Source of the DNA: CBFIGX01 sp965662265
GTDB taxonomy: Bacteria; Bacteroidota; Bacteroidia; Flavobacteriales; UBA7430
DNA length: 64,000 bases
Assembly (NCBI GenBank): GCA_965662265.1
Contig: CBFIGX010000002.1
Coordinates: 124,001-188,000 of the forward strand
Direction of reading: 5' to 3'
The notes under the pieces were generated by a model. That model made no database searches, was not told where the DNA came from, and saw nothing but the letters and a program-made list of their open reading frames with translations. The position numbers and the translations under genes are program-made. How positions within the stretch are numbered: the first letter of the stretch is position 1; the number at the start of each line of letters is the position of its first letter. This document shows, one piece after another, positions 37,177-45,801 of the stretch.

Positions 37177-37301
37177 ATTTATTAAAATTTGTTCCATAAC
37201 AAATACTTGAAAAAATAATGAAATGTATAACTCATTATATGACTTAAATTGCAATTAAAAAGTTAGCAACACATACTCATAAATCAATTAAGAGGATTAT
37301 A

Positions 37302-38261
37302 ATGTACAAACAATTATGTATTAGTTTATCTTTTGCTCTAGCACAAATTGCTTATGCTCAAGATAGCTCTCAAGAGGAATCATTAAGAACTAAACCACTT
37401 GAACAAGAAGAAATATGGTCTATTGGAGGACGTTTTAATTATAATTTATCTCAAGTATCTCTAACAAACTGGTCATCTGGCGGACAAAACTCAACAACAT
37501 TTAACACGAGATTTAGCATCTATTTACGATATAAAAAAGAAAATATTAGTTGGGATAATTCATTGAACATAGCTTATGGTATGACTAAAGAGGGTAGGAG
37601 TAAAAAATGGTGGAAAACTAACGATAAAATAGACCTTACCTCTAAGTATGGAAAAGAGGTAAATGAAAAATGGTATTATGCAGGTTTAATTAATTTTAAA
37701 TCTCAAATAAACGAAGGGTATAACTACCCTAATGATAGTATATTGATTTCAAATTTTTTAGCTCCAGCATATATAACAATTGCAATGGGTTTAGATTATA
37801 AACACAAAACCATTGTAACAGCATATCTTGCTCCACTAACAATAAAAACTACTCTAGTTTATAATGATGAACTTGCGAATGCTGGAGCTTATGGTGTTGA
37901 TCCCGCGATCTATAATAATTTAGGGCAATTATTAACTGCTGGGAGTAAAACTAGAACTGAGTCAGGTGCTTACATAAGAGTGGTTTATGAGGATCTATTA
38001 ACAGCTAATTTAGAGTTAAAATCAAAGCTAGAACTATTCTCAAATTACAAAAATAATCCACAAAACATTGATGTTAATTTAGAGCAAGAGATTATACTAA
38101 ATGTAAATAAATATTTCTCTGTAACTACTTATGCTCAGCTTATTTATGATGACGATATTAATGTCGATCAAGACACTAATGACGACGGTATTATAGATAA
38201 AAGTGGACCCATAACACAATATAAAGAGATTATAGGTGTAGGCCTCACCTATTTATTTTAA
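37302..38261 (+). CDS. DUF3078 domain protein, predicted outer-membrane beta-barrel
   Basis: 319 residues with an N-terminal signal peptide (LCISLSFALAQIAYAQ). The body contains the DUF3078 hallmark NLSQVSLTNWSSGGQNSTTF and alternating strands with aromatic ends, ending in IGVGLTYLF, a typical beta-barrel C-terminus with terminal Phe. DUF3078 proteins are restricted to Bacteroidota and their role is unknown. A purine-rich AGAGGAT stretch lies a few bases upstream of the ATG, unusual here because most genes lack a Shine-Dalgarno. Confidence 0.85.
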   Translation: MYKQLCISLSFALAQIAYAQDSSQEESLRTKPLEQEEIWSIGGRFNYNLSQVSLTNWSSGGQNSTTFNTRFSIYLRYKKENISWDNSLNIAYGMTKEGRSKKWWKTNDKIDLTSKYGKEVNEKWYYAGLINFKSQINEGYNYPNDSILISNFLAPAYITIAMGLDYKHKTIVTAYLAPLTIKTTLVYNDELANAGAYGVDPAIYNNLGQLLTAGSKTRTESGAYIRVVYEDLLTANLELKSKLELFSNYKNNPQNIDVNLEQEIILNVNKYFSVTTYAQLIYDDDINVDQDTNDDGIIDKSGPITQYKEIIGVGLTYLF

Positions 38262-38273
38262 ACATTTTTAATG

Positions 38274-38311
38274 TGTGTATAAATTATTACACAATTACAA
38301 TGCGTGCATTG
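38274..38311 (+). promoter_or_regulatory. Two palindromes upstream of the acyl-CoA dehydrogenase gene (candidate operator)
   Basis: TGTGTA (38274-38279) and TACACA (38288-38293) form an inverted repeat with an 8-base spacer. A perfect palindrome, CAATGCGTGCATTG, follows at 38298-38311 and includes the TACAATGC 8-mer (38296-38303) also seen upstream of marR/thiolase and the carboxylase gene. Both lie 34 or more bases before the preferred ATG at 38345. Confidence 0.55.
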
Positions 38312-38344
38312 ATTTTATTTCGTATATTAAACGATAAAAAAAGT

Positions 38345-40102
38345 ATGGAAGGAGGGAGTTTTATATACACTCAGTGCGAGAAAATTGACATCAAAACACC
38401 GGAGCTCTTTACAGAAGAGCAAAAAATGGTAAAATCAATGATATTGGATTTTATTGATCAAGAGGTGTTGCCTAAAATAGAATTGATTGACGCCATGTCT
38501 GACAAAACATTGATGCCAACAATATTAAGGAAATCTGGAGAACTTGGTATGATGGGCGTCAATATTCCAAACGAATATGAAGGAATGGACATGGATATGT
38601 TAAGTACACTCATATTTGGTGAGGCTACAGCCTATGGTTACTCGTATGCTACTGCAATTGGAGCGCATACTTCAATAGGTACCTTGCCAATTGTTTACTA
38701 TGGAAGTAAGTCGCAAAAAAAGAAATATTTACCACACTTAGCTTCTGGGAAAATGCTGAGCGCTTATTGCTTAACTGAACCACATGCTGGATCAGACGCA
38801 AATGCAGGCAGAACAAGGGCAATCTTAAATAAGGAGAAGACTCATTATTTCCTCAACGGGCAAAAAATGTGGATTACTAACGGGGGGTTTGCTGATATTT
38901 TTATTGTTTTTGCTAAAATAGATGAAGATAAAAATTTATCGGCCTTTATAGTAGAAAAAAACTTTGGTGGCATTACCATAGGCCCTGAAGAGAGGAAGTT
39001 TGGTATCAAAGGATCTTCTACAGTTCAACTTTTTTTTAACAACACAGAGGTGCCCGTAGAAAATTTATTAGGAAAACGCCAAGGTGGTTTTAAAATGGCT
39101 CTTAATATTTTAAATTCTGGTAGGTTAAAAATCGGTGCAAGTTCAATTGGTGGGTCTAAAGTTGCCTTACAAAAATCTGTTCAGTATGCCTTAGATCGCA
39201 AACAGTTTGGTAAATCCATAGCTTCGTTTGGCGCCATCCAGAAAAAAATTGCAGAGATGGTAGTGTACACTTACGCCACTGAATCTACAACGTATAGAAT
39301 AGGTGGCCAAATAGATGCATATTACGAAAGGCTTCTAAGTGAAGGGGTTTTAAAAGATGAAGCAAAACGACAAGCAGCTAGAGAATTTGCAATTGAATGC
39401 TCTATTGCAAAAGTATATGGTTCTGAAGTTTTGTGTAAAATAACCGATGAGGCTATTCAAATTCATGGAGGTATGGGTTATGCCGAAGAAACAGGAGTAG
39501 TACGTGGATACAGAGATGCTAGAATTACTAAAATTTATGAAGGTACTAACGAAGTAAATCGATTATTGATAATTGGTGAGTTGATGAAGCGTGGCTTTCA
39601 AACTAAAACTCTCCGCTTAAATGGGGCACTTAAGAAAACTCCCTTATATGTTTTGCAGGCTTGCATACCATTTCAGTCCATTACTTTAAAAAAACGACTT
39701 ATAAGACTAAAACATTTATTCTTAATTCTTTTGGCTGCTGTAACTACTAAATTCAAAGTATCACTTATCAATGAGCAAGAAGTTGTTATGCAGTTGTCTG
39801 ATATTCTTACAGAGATATGTGTCTTTGAATCATCATATTTGAGAAGTGAAAGTATAGCAGAAAATTCCAAAGACAAATTGATAAATAAAACTATAGTAAA
39901 AGTAATTGCTTACGAGGTGTTTAATAAGACTGAGATTGCTGCTAAAGAAATAATAAATTCATCTTTTGATGGATGGAAAAATAAACTACTCAAAAGATTG
40001 ATTACTCTTTTCCTTCCAAATTATAACCTAAATGTAAAAGCATATAGAAGGGAAATTGCAAAATATGCTTTAGAAAAAAATGGGTACGGAATTACTCCTT
40101 AA
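38345..40102 (+). CDS. Acyl-CoA dehydrogenase
   Basis: FAD enzyme for the first step of beta-oxidation (586 residues). Motifs: AYCLTEPHAGSDANAGRTRA, WITNGGFADIFIVFAKI, and QIHGGMGYAEETGVVRGYRDARITKIYEGTNE, the last with the catalytic Glu region. The extra C-terminal region (about 160 residues after the core) is usual in the long Bacteroidota form. I chose ATG at 38345 because EGGSFIYTQ matches the normal family start and the longer frame would overlap the palindromic operator. It converges with marR, stops overlapping by 11 bases. Confidence 0.92.
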   Translation: MEGGSFIYTQCEKIDIKTPELFTEEQKMVKSMILDFIDQEVLPKIELIDAMSDKTLMPTILRKSGELGMMGVNIPNEYEGMDMDMLSTLIFGEATAYGYSYATAIGAHTSIGTLPIVYYGSKSQKKKYLPHLASGKMLSAYCLTEPHAGSDANAGRTRAILNKEKTHYFLNGQKMWITNGGFADIFIVFAKIDEDKNLSAFIVEKNFGGITIGPEERKFGIKGSSTVQLFFNNTEVPVENLLGKRQGGFKMALNILNSGRLKIGASSIGGSKVALQKSVQYALDRKQFGKSIASFGAIQKKIAEMVVYTYATESTTYRIGGQIDAYYERLLSEGVLKDEAKRQAAREFAIECSIAKVYGSEVLCKITDEAIQIHGGMGYAEETGVVRGYRDARITKIYEGTNEVNRLLIIGELMKRGFQTKTLRLNGALKKTPLYVLQACIPFQSITLKKRLIRLKHLFLILLAAVTTKFKVSLINEQEVVMQLSDILTEICVFESSYLRSESIAENSKDKLINKTIVKVIAYEVFNKTEIAAKEIINSSFDGWKNKLLKRLITLFLPNYNLNVKAYRREIAKYALEKNGYGITP

Positions 40103-40565
40103 CCTCATTTAACATTTTCTCTAAAGTTTTAGCACTAGAAGCAGGTATAGCATTAATAACCTCGTAAAAGTGTTTTACTTTAATCGGATCTAATTCGTTT
40201 AAAATAGCATTGTTTAACCTAAATACAGATTTTATGGATACTTTTCTAATTTCTTGTCCTCTAGGACTTAGTTTAACTAAGACTTTTCGTCGATCAACTT
40301 TATCAGGAACACGGACAATTAAGCCATCTTTTTCCATAGATTTGAGTATGCGAGATAAACTATTGGGTTCCATACCCATACGTGGTGCAATTTTAGTAAC
40401 AGGAGCCCCATCATCTTCATATATTGCTATTAATGTAAATCCAATAGAAAGGCTAATATTGTATGCACTTGCTACCTGGTTGAACATGCGAGACATCTCA
40501 AACCATGCAGAGCGTATCTTGTGAACAATAATTTGTTCGGCGTATTTTTCGTAATCATCAGTCAT
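40092..40565 (-). CDS. MarR-family transcriptional regulator
   Basis: 157-residue winged-helix repressor. The start at 40565 (MTDDYEKYAEQ) is preferred to 40610 because the longer form adds hydrophobic residues unlike MarR proteins and would swallow the intergenic operator region. The DNA-binding wHTH region is about residues 50-95 (TKIAPRMGMEPNSLSRILKSMEKDGLI followed by DRRKVLVKLSPRG). It lies between the acyl-CoA dehydrogenase and the thiolase-FadB unit, divergent to the latter, so it likely controls these fatty-acid genes, perhaps with an acyl-CoA as ligand. Confidence 0.9.
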   Translation of the reverse strand: MTDDYEKYAEQIIVHKIRSAWFEMSRMFNQVASAYNISLSIGFTLIAIYEDDGAPVTKIAPRMGMEPNSLSRILKSMEKDGLIVRVPDKVDRRKVLVKLSPRGQEIRKVSIKSVFRLNNAILNELDPIKVKHFYEVINAIPASSAKTLEKMLNEVKE

Positions 40566-40575
40566 CGTGCTAAAG

Positions 40576-40613
40576 TACAATGCAATGTGAATTAAATAAA
40601 GTAAAATCACATT
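40576..40613. promoter_or_regulatory. Candidate MarR operator in the marR/thiolase divergent region
   Basis: The region holds TACAATGC at 40576-40583 and an inverted repeat AATGTGA (40584-40590) with TCACATT (40607-40613), spaced by 16 bases. It sits between the divergent marR and thiolase starts, where an autoregulating repressor would bind. Confidence 0.5.
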
Positions 40614-40628
40614 TTATTAAAATAAATT

Positions 40629-41918
40629 ATGAATAAAAAAAACATTGTTATAGTAGAGGGTTGTAGAACACCTTTTCTGAAATCAGGTACTGATTATCTA
40701 AATTTAATGTCTTATGAACTTACCCAATACGCCATTAAGGGAGTTTTAAGAAGTACGGGTTTAGATCCACTAGAAGTAGATCAAGTGATAATGGGAACAG
40801 TTCTTTCAAATGTTAAAACACCTAATTTAGCTCGTGAAGCAAGTCTTGGTGCCGGAATTCCTAATACTGCGTCTTGTCACACAGTTAGTCAGGCTTGTAT
40901 TTCTGGAAATAGAGCCATATGCAATGGAATACAAGAGTTGATGATTGGAAATGCTGAGGTAATTATTGCAGGTGGAGTAGATAACATTTCTGATGCGCCC
41001 ATAGGTTTCCCTAAAAAGATGCGCAATAAGTTGTTTGCTGCGCAAAAGCTCAAATCAATATCAGATTTCTTAAGGTTTTTATTATCACTAAGGCCTAGCG
41101 ATTTTTATCCTGAAAGACCTGCTATAGCAGAGTTTACTACAGGTAAAACAATGGGGCAGGACTGTGATATTATGGCAGCTCGTTTTGAGGTAACTAGAGA
41201 TGAACAAGATGACTATGCACTACGTTCACATCAATTAGCTGCTAAAGCTCAAAAAGAAGGATTTTTAAGCCCACAAACTTGTGAAGTTGATATTCCACCA
41301 TTATTCCATGGAACAGTTAAGGATAATGGAATAAGAGGTAACTCTAAACTTGAAAAATTAGCATCTTTGAAACCTGCTTTTGATAAAAAACACGGTACAC
41401 TAACAGCAGGAAACTCCTCCTTTTTAACGGATGGAGCAGCAGTATCATTATTAATGACAGAAGAGAAAGCAATATCTATTGGCATTACTCCTAAGGCAAG
41501 AGTGGTAGATTATGTGTTTGTGGGTCAAGATTTGGAAGAAGAACTATTATTAGGCCCAGCATATGCAATTTCTAAATTATTAAAAAAAACAGGAATATCA
41601 CTAGATGATATCGATGTGATTGAATTACACGAAGCATTTGCCGCGCAAGTATTAGCTAATATAAAATGCTTGGCTTCTGATAAATTTGCTCAAGAAAAAC
41701 TGGGACAAGAAAAGGCGGTAGGTAAACTTGATATGACTAAGCTAAACAACTGGGGAGGGTCATTGTCTATAGGGCATCCATTTGGTGCAACAGGATCAAG
41801 ACTATTGTCTACCGCTTGTGATAGATTAATCCACGAAGGTGGAAGATATGCACTTATTTCTGCATGTGCAGCCGGCGCGCAAGGACATGCCATGCTTATT
41901 GAAAAATACCATATTTAG
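40629..41918 (+). CDS. Acetyl-CoA acyltransferase (3-ketoacyl-CoA thiolase)
   Basis: Thiolase, final step of beta-oxidation (429 residues, FadI-like length). The nucleophile Cys is in VSQACISGN; the catalytic His is in IGHPFGATGSR and the second Cys in CAAGAQGHAM; GLDPLEVDQVIMG is also typical. Divergent from marR and one base before the FadB-like gene, so it probably forms the first gene of a coupled beta-oxidation operon. Confidence 0.95.
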   Translation: MNKKNIVIVEGCRTPFLKSGTDYLNLMSYELTQYAIKGVLRSTGLDPLEVDQVIMGTVLSNVKTPNLAREASLGAGIPNTASCHTVSQACISGNRAICNGIQELMIGNAEVIIAGGVDNISDAPIGFPKKMRNKLFAAQKLKSISDFLRFLLSLRPSDFYPERPAIAEFTTGKTMGQDCDIMAARFEVTRDEQDDYALRSHQLAAKAQKEGFLSPQTCEVDIPPLFHGTVKDNGIRGNSKLEKLASLKPAFDKKHGTLTAGNSSFLTDGAAVSLLMTEEKAISIGITPKARVVDYVFVGQDLEEELLLGPAYAISKLLKKTGISLDDIDVIELHEAFAAQVLANIKCLASDKFAQEKLGQEKAVGKLDMTKLNNWGGSLSIGHPFGATGSRLLSTACDRLIHEGGRYALISACAAGAQGHAMLIEKYHI

Positions 41919-41919
41919 T

Positions 41920-44043
41920 ATGAAGAACGATTATATAAATAAAGAAATTAAAGAAGGAGTTGCTTATTTGTGTTTGAATCAAATAGATTCGAAAGTGAAT
42001 ATTGTATCTCCTTTACTTATAGATGCTTTTGAAGCTGTTATTGATGATGTAATAAATGATGACAAAGTAATGGCTGCTGTATTTTTCTCTGCTAAAAAAG
42101 ACTTTATTGCCGGTGCTGATATTGAGTCTTTTACTGCTGAGAAAGTTGGAGATTTTCAACCTATATCAAGAAAAGGCCATGCATTGCTATCAAAAATAGA
42201 AAATTCACAAAAACCTTTTGTAGCTGCTATTCATGGAGCCGCTATTGGGTTGGGCGTTGAATTATCATTGGCCTGCGCTGCTCGTATAGCAAGCAATGAT
42301 AAAACTACAAAATTTGCTCTTCCAGAGGTTAAATTAGGCTTGTTACCAGGAGCAGGTGGCACTCAACGTTTACCAAAACTTATTGGCCTCCAATCAAGTT
42401 TAGATATGATGTTGACAGGGAAAAATATTTATGCATACAAGGCGAAAAAAATAGGATTAGTTGATGAGCTAGTCCATCCAAGCAAACTTAAAATTGCTGC
42501 TGGTAAAAAAGCTCTTTCATTAATACATAAACCTATACGTCGCAAAAGAAAGCAGTCTTTATTAAACCGTTTTCTAGATAGCACTCTGATAGGTAGATAT
42601 CTAGTCTTTAAATTTGCAAGAAAAAAAGTCTTAGGTCAAACATATGGAAATTACCCTGCACCATTAGAAATACTTAATTGTGTTGAGTTGGGTATTAAGA
42701 ATGGTAGTCATGATGGTTTTGAGGCGGAGGTAATTAAATTTGAGGAACTAATGATAGGTTCTGTATCTATATCTTTAAGGCAGTTGTTTTTTGCAATGAA
42801 CGCTAAGAAGAAAAATCATTTAGAATCGCGAGTATTAAATATACAAAGAGTTGGTTTGTTGGGTGCTGGTTTTATGGGAGAGGGAATTGCTGAAGTAACT
42901 ATTAATAAAGGAATAGATTTATTAATAAAGGATATTGATATAAATACTTTAAAACAGTTAAAGATTAACTTATGGGAAAGTTTGATAAAACAAGTAAAAA
43001 GAAAATCCCTTAAAGTCATTCAAGCAAAGAAGGCTATATCGAGCGTTTCTACACAGTTAGATTATTCAAATTTCGATAAGGTTGATATACTAATTGAAGC
43101 TGTATTTGAAGATCTATCGATGAAACAAAAGATACTTGCTGAAGTAGAACAATTTACCAAAGAGGATTTCATTTTTGCCACAAATACTTCAGCATTATCA
43201 ATAGAAGAAATAGGAAAGTATGCCAAGCATCCCGAAAATGTCATAGGACTGCATTATTTTTCGCCGGTTTCTAAAATGCCCTTATTAGAAATTGTAAAAA
43301 CACCTTTTACTAGTAAAAGAACTATAGCCACATGTTACGACTTCGGATTAAGGCAAGGCAAAACTCCCATAGTAGTAAATAATGGACCAGGTTTTTATGT
43401 TAATAGGATTTTGGCTCCCTACCTTAATGAGGCCCTTATACTTGTTGAAGAAGGTGCTGATATAATTAAGGTGGATGAAGCCATTAAAAGTTACGGTTTC
43501 CCTGTAGGTCCTTTTGCCCTTTTAGATGAAGTAGGAATAGATGTTGGAGCAAATGTTATGACTGGCGACTTGGCTGAGATGTTTCTTGGTAGAGAAGGGA
43601 CAGTATTGAGTAAAGCCCTATTACTCATGAATAAAGATGGATTTAAAGGACGTAAAAACAAAAAAGGGTTCTTAAGTTACAACTCAAAAGGCAAGAAACT
43701 TAAAGGTAAGGCCAACCCAGAGGTTTATAAATATTTTAAAAATCCTAAAAATAAGTCATTTGACTATAGTGAGATTCAAATTAGGATGACTCTGTTAATG
43801 GTTAATGAAGCTGTATTATGCTTGCAGGAAGGTATACTAGAATCACCTCAAGATGGAGACCTAGGTGCTATTTTTGGACTTGGATTTAGACCCTTTACAG
43901 GTGGCCCATTTCGTTACATAGATTCGATTGGGGCAAAGAAAGTAGTTAAAGAATTGAATAGACTGCAAGAAATTTATGGTATGCGATTTAAGCCTTGCAA
44001 TAGATTAGTTGAATATAGTGAATTGAGTAAGAAATTTTATTAA
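41920..44043 (+). CDS. FadB/FadJ-like enoyl-CoA hydratase/3-hydroxyacyl-CoA dehydrogenase
   Basis: Multifunctional beta-oxidation enzyme of 707 residues from ATG 41920, which is one base after the thiolase stop; the longer frame into the thiolase gene is rejected. The N-terminal crotonase domain has IHGAAIGLGVELSLAC and LPEVKLGLLPGAGG with the two catalytic Glu. The NAD-binding domain starts near residue 312 (GAGFMGEG) and contains TNTSALSIEEI and GLHYFSPVSKMPLLEI with the catalytic His. The C-terminal dehydrogenase repeats follow. Partner of the upstream thiolase. Confidence 0.95.
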   Translation: MKNDYINKEIKEGVAYLCLNQIDSKVNIVSPLLIDAFEAVIDDVINDDKVMAAVFFSAKKDFIAGADIESFTAEKVGDFQPISRKGHALLSKIENSQKPFVAAIHGAAIGLGVELSLACAARIASNDKTTKFALPEVKLGLLPGAGGTQRLPKLIGLQSSLDMMLTGKNIYAYKAKKIGLVDELVHPSKLKIAAGKKALSLIHKPIRRKRKQSLLNRFLDSTLIGRYLVFKFARKKVLGQTYGNYPAPLEILNCVELGIKNGSHDGFEAEVIKFEELMIGSVSISLRQLFFAMNAKKKNHLESRVLNIQRVGLLGAGFMGEGIAEVTINKGIDLLIKDIDINTLKQLKINLWESLIKQVKRKSLKVIQAKKAISSVSTQLDYSNFDKVDILIEAVFEDLSMKQKILAEVEQFTKEDFIFATNTSALSIEEIGKYAKHPENVIGLHYFSPVSKMPLLEIVKTPFTSKRTIATCYDFGLRQGKTPIVVNNGPGFYVNRILAPYLNEALILVEEGADIIKVDEAIKSYGFPVGPFALLDEVGIDVGANVMTGDLAEMFLGREGTVLSKALLLMNKDGFKGRKNKKGFLSYNSKGKKLKGKANPEVYKYFKNPKNKSFDYSEIQIRMTLLMVNEAVLCLQEGILESPQDGDLGAIFGLGFRPFTGGPFRYIDSIGAKKVVKELNRLQEIYGMRFKPCNRLVEYSELSKKFY

Positions 44044-44066
44044 TAGATAAAATGATTTAATAGCAA

Positions 44067-45749
44067 CTAAAATGTTGCGGGTTGTTTAAAACTCATCTTC
44101 CTGTTAGTGCTAGGGTGAATAAATTCAATATATTCTGCATGTAAGTACAATCTTTCAGCTTTCGCACCATACATATCATCACCTATAATAGGTAAGTTTA
44201 AGCCCAATTTATGTGCTGCATGAACTCTTAACTGATGTGTTCTGCCTGTAATTGGATAAAAGTAAATTTTAGTTTTGTTGTCTTTTCGTTCTATCACTTC
44301 CCAAATTGTTTTCGCTTGCTTACCGTGTTTAAAACAAACTAATTGTCTTGGCCTATCGTCTAAATCTACTCGCAAAGGCAACTCTATAATTCCTTTATCT
44401 TTAGGAAGAATACCGTCTAACAAGGCTGTATATCTCTTTTTCACTGTTCTATTAATAAATTGCTTTTGCAATAATTTGTTACTTTTTTCATTTAAGGCAA
44501 TCAGCATAACCCCAGATGTAGACATGTCTAATCTGTGAACAATAAGTGGCCCAGTGGCATTGGGAAATAATTTTTTCACTCTTTTGTAAACAGAGTCCTT
44601 AACAGACTTACCTGGAACAGATAAAAATTCTTCAGGTTTAACAATTACAGCAATATCCTCGTCTTGATGAACGACTTCGATATTTTTAGATGAAGATCGG
44701 TCTACACTAAGAGGATTTTCATCAACAACTAAACCATGTAACATATGACCTAAAATAGGTTTGCATTTACCTTGGCAGGCTGGATAATAGTTCTTGTGCT
44801 TTCTTACTGCAGAATTAGGCGCAACTCCCCACCAAAACTCAGCAATTGCTAAAGGGATATAATTTTGTTTATATGCATATTGGAGTAGTTTAGGAGCTGC
44901 ACATTCTCCAGCAGCAGCTGGAGGCTTACCAAGGGAAGTATTAGAAAATAACACATTTAAATTTTTCTCTTTTCCTAGAAAATTCAGAAAATTGTATTTT
45001 TCAAATAATTGATTTTGTAAAGACGCAGATATGGCTTTGCGTTTTTTTATTAAGGTATCAATCTCTGAGGTAAAGCATTCTAATTCTAATTGAAAAACTG
45101 CTATTTTTTTTGACCACTGTTTTAATAAATCTCTAAGTTCGTAACGTTGTGCCACACTTTGCTTTGCAAGTATTTCTTTATAACTAACATACTCTCTATC
45201 ATTCATTTCCGATTTTGCCTTTATCCGAAGTTGTTTTCGTACTTTTCGTTGTTCAATTATAAAAGCACGTTTTTCGCTTTCAGCCTTATCAGCCTTCTCT
45301 TTAATAGAATTTAATTTCAATTTTAAAGAACTTACTCTTGGATTGGCCTTTAGTTGATCTATTGTTTCACTTAATTTGTTTAGGGTGCTTTTTCCTTTTA
45401 AAAAGAAACTGTCTTCTGTGAGCATATCAAATACTGGTGGCACAAATCCAGGGAGGTGATTGACTCCAGCCATTTTTCCAGAAAATGCCCTTAAATAACC
45501 AATCTCTCCTAACTTGTTTTTCACCAATAGTACGCCAAACATCTTTCCAATCTCCTCTCCACCTTTATCATTAAGACCAAAGTTGTGTTTCCATTGATTT
45601 TGTTCCAATAGATGAAGTTGTAATTCTTCTGAAGCGATTAAACACAATGTGTGGGGCTCGTAATAAAAAGGATAAGTGAATTTATCAGGCAAAGAAATAC
45701 CATCAATAGACGATTGAAATTTATGAAACAATGGATCAATGGAGGACAT
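44067..45749 (-). CDS. RluA-family pseudouridine synthase with long N-terminal extension
   Basis: 560 residues. The C-terminal 210 residues are an RluA-type pseudouridine synthase with GPLIVHRLDMSTSGVMLIA, whose Asp is catalytic, and ITGRTHQLRVHAAH. The first 350 residues hold a charged, Lys/Glu-rich, likely coiled-coil segment (about 130-240) and a Cys-containing PPAAAGECAAPKLL motif followed by NSAVRKHKNYYPACQGKC. This extended architecture recurs in Gammaproteobacteria and Bacteroidota RluA-like proteins; the RNA target is unknown. It converges with the FadB gene and is likely transcribed alone or with the carboxylase gene upstream. Confidence 0.88.
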   Translation of the reverse strand: MSSIDPLFHKFQSSIDGISLPDKFTYPFYYEPHTLCLIASEELQLHLLEQNQWKHNFGLNDKGGEEIGKMFGVLLVKNKLGEIGYLRAFSGKMAGVNHLPGFVPPVFDMLTEDSFFLKGKSTLNKLSETIDQLKANPRVSSLKLKLNSIKEKADKAESEKRAFIIEQRKVRKQLRIKAKSEMNDREYVSYKEILAKQSVAQRYELRDLLKQWSKKIAVFQLELECFTSEIDTLIKKRKAISASLQNQLFEKYNFLNFLGKEKNLNVLFSNTSLGKPPAAAGECAAPKLLQYAYKQNYIPLAIAEFWWGVAPNSAVRKHKNYYPACQGKCKPILGHMLHGLVVDENPLSVDRSSSKNIEVVHQDEDIAVIVKPEEFLSVPGKSVKDSVYKRVKKLFPNATGPLIVHRLDMSTSGVMLIALNEKSNKLLQKQFINRTVKKRYTALLDGILPKDKGIIELPLRVDLDDRPRQLVCFKHGKQAKTIWEVIERKDNKTKIYFYPITGRTHQLRVHAAHKLGLNLPIIGDDMYGAKAERLYLHAEYIEFIHPSTNRKMSFKQPATF

Positions 45750-45801
45750 GCTGAATGGTTAAATCTAAAATACTAAAATAGGCTTCAATTAATATTGGAA
45801 A

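Noticed and set aside
37177..37301. Small gene or RNA between the large unknown and DUF3078
   Set aside because: No open frame of useful length and no strong hairpin with a T-run.
40566..40610. Longer N-terminus of MarR
   Set aside because: Would encode a hydrophobic stretch atypical of MarR and swallow the operator region.
41839..41919. Upstream extension of the FadB-like gene
   Set aside because: Runs inside the thiolase gene in another frame; ATG 41920 follows the thiolase stop by one base.
44063..44078. GCAAC/GTTGC hairpin between fadB and the RluA gene
   Set aside because: Only 5 bp and no T-run, so it is not a convincing terminator.
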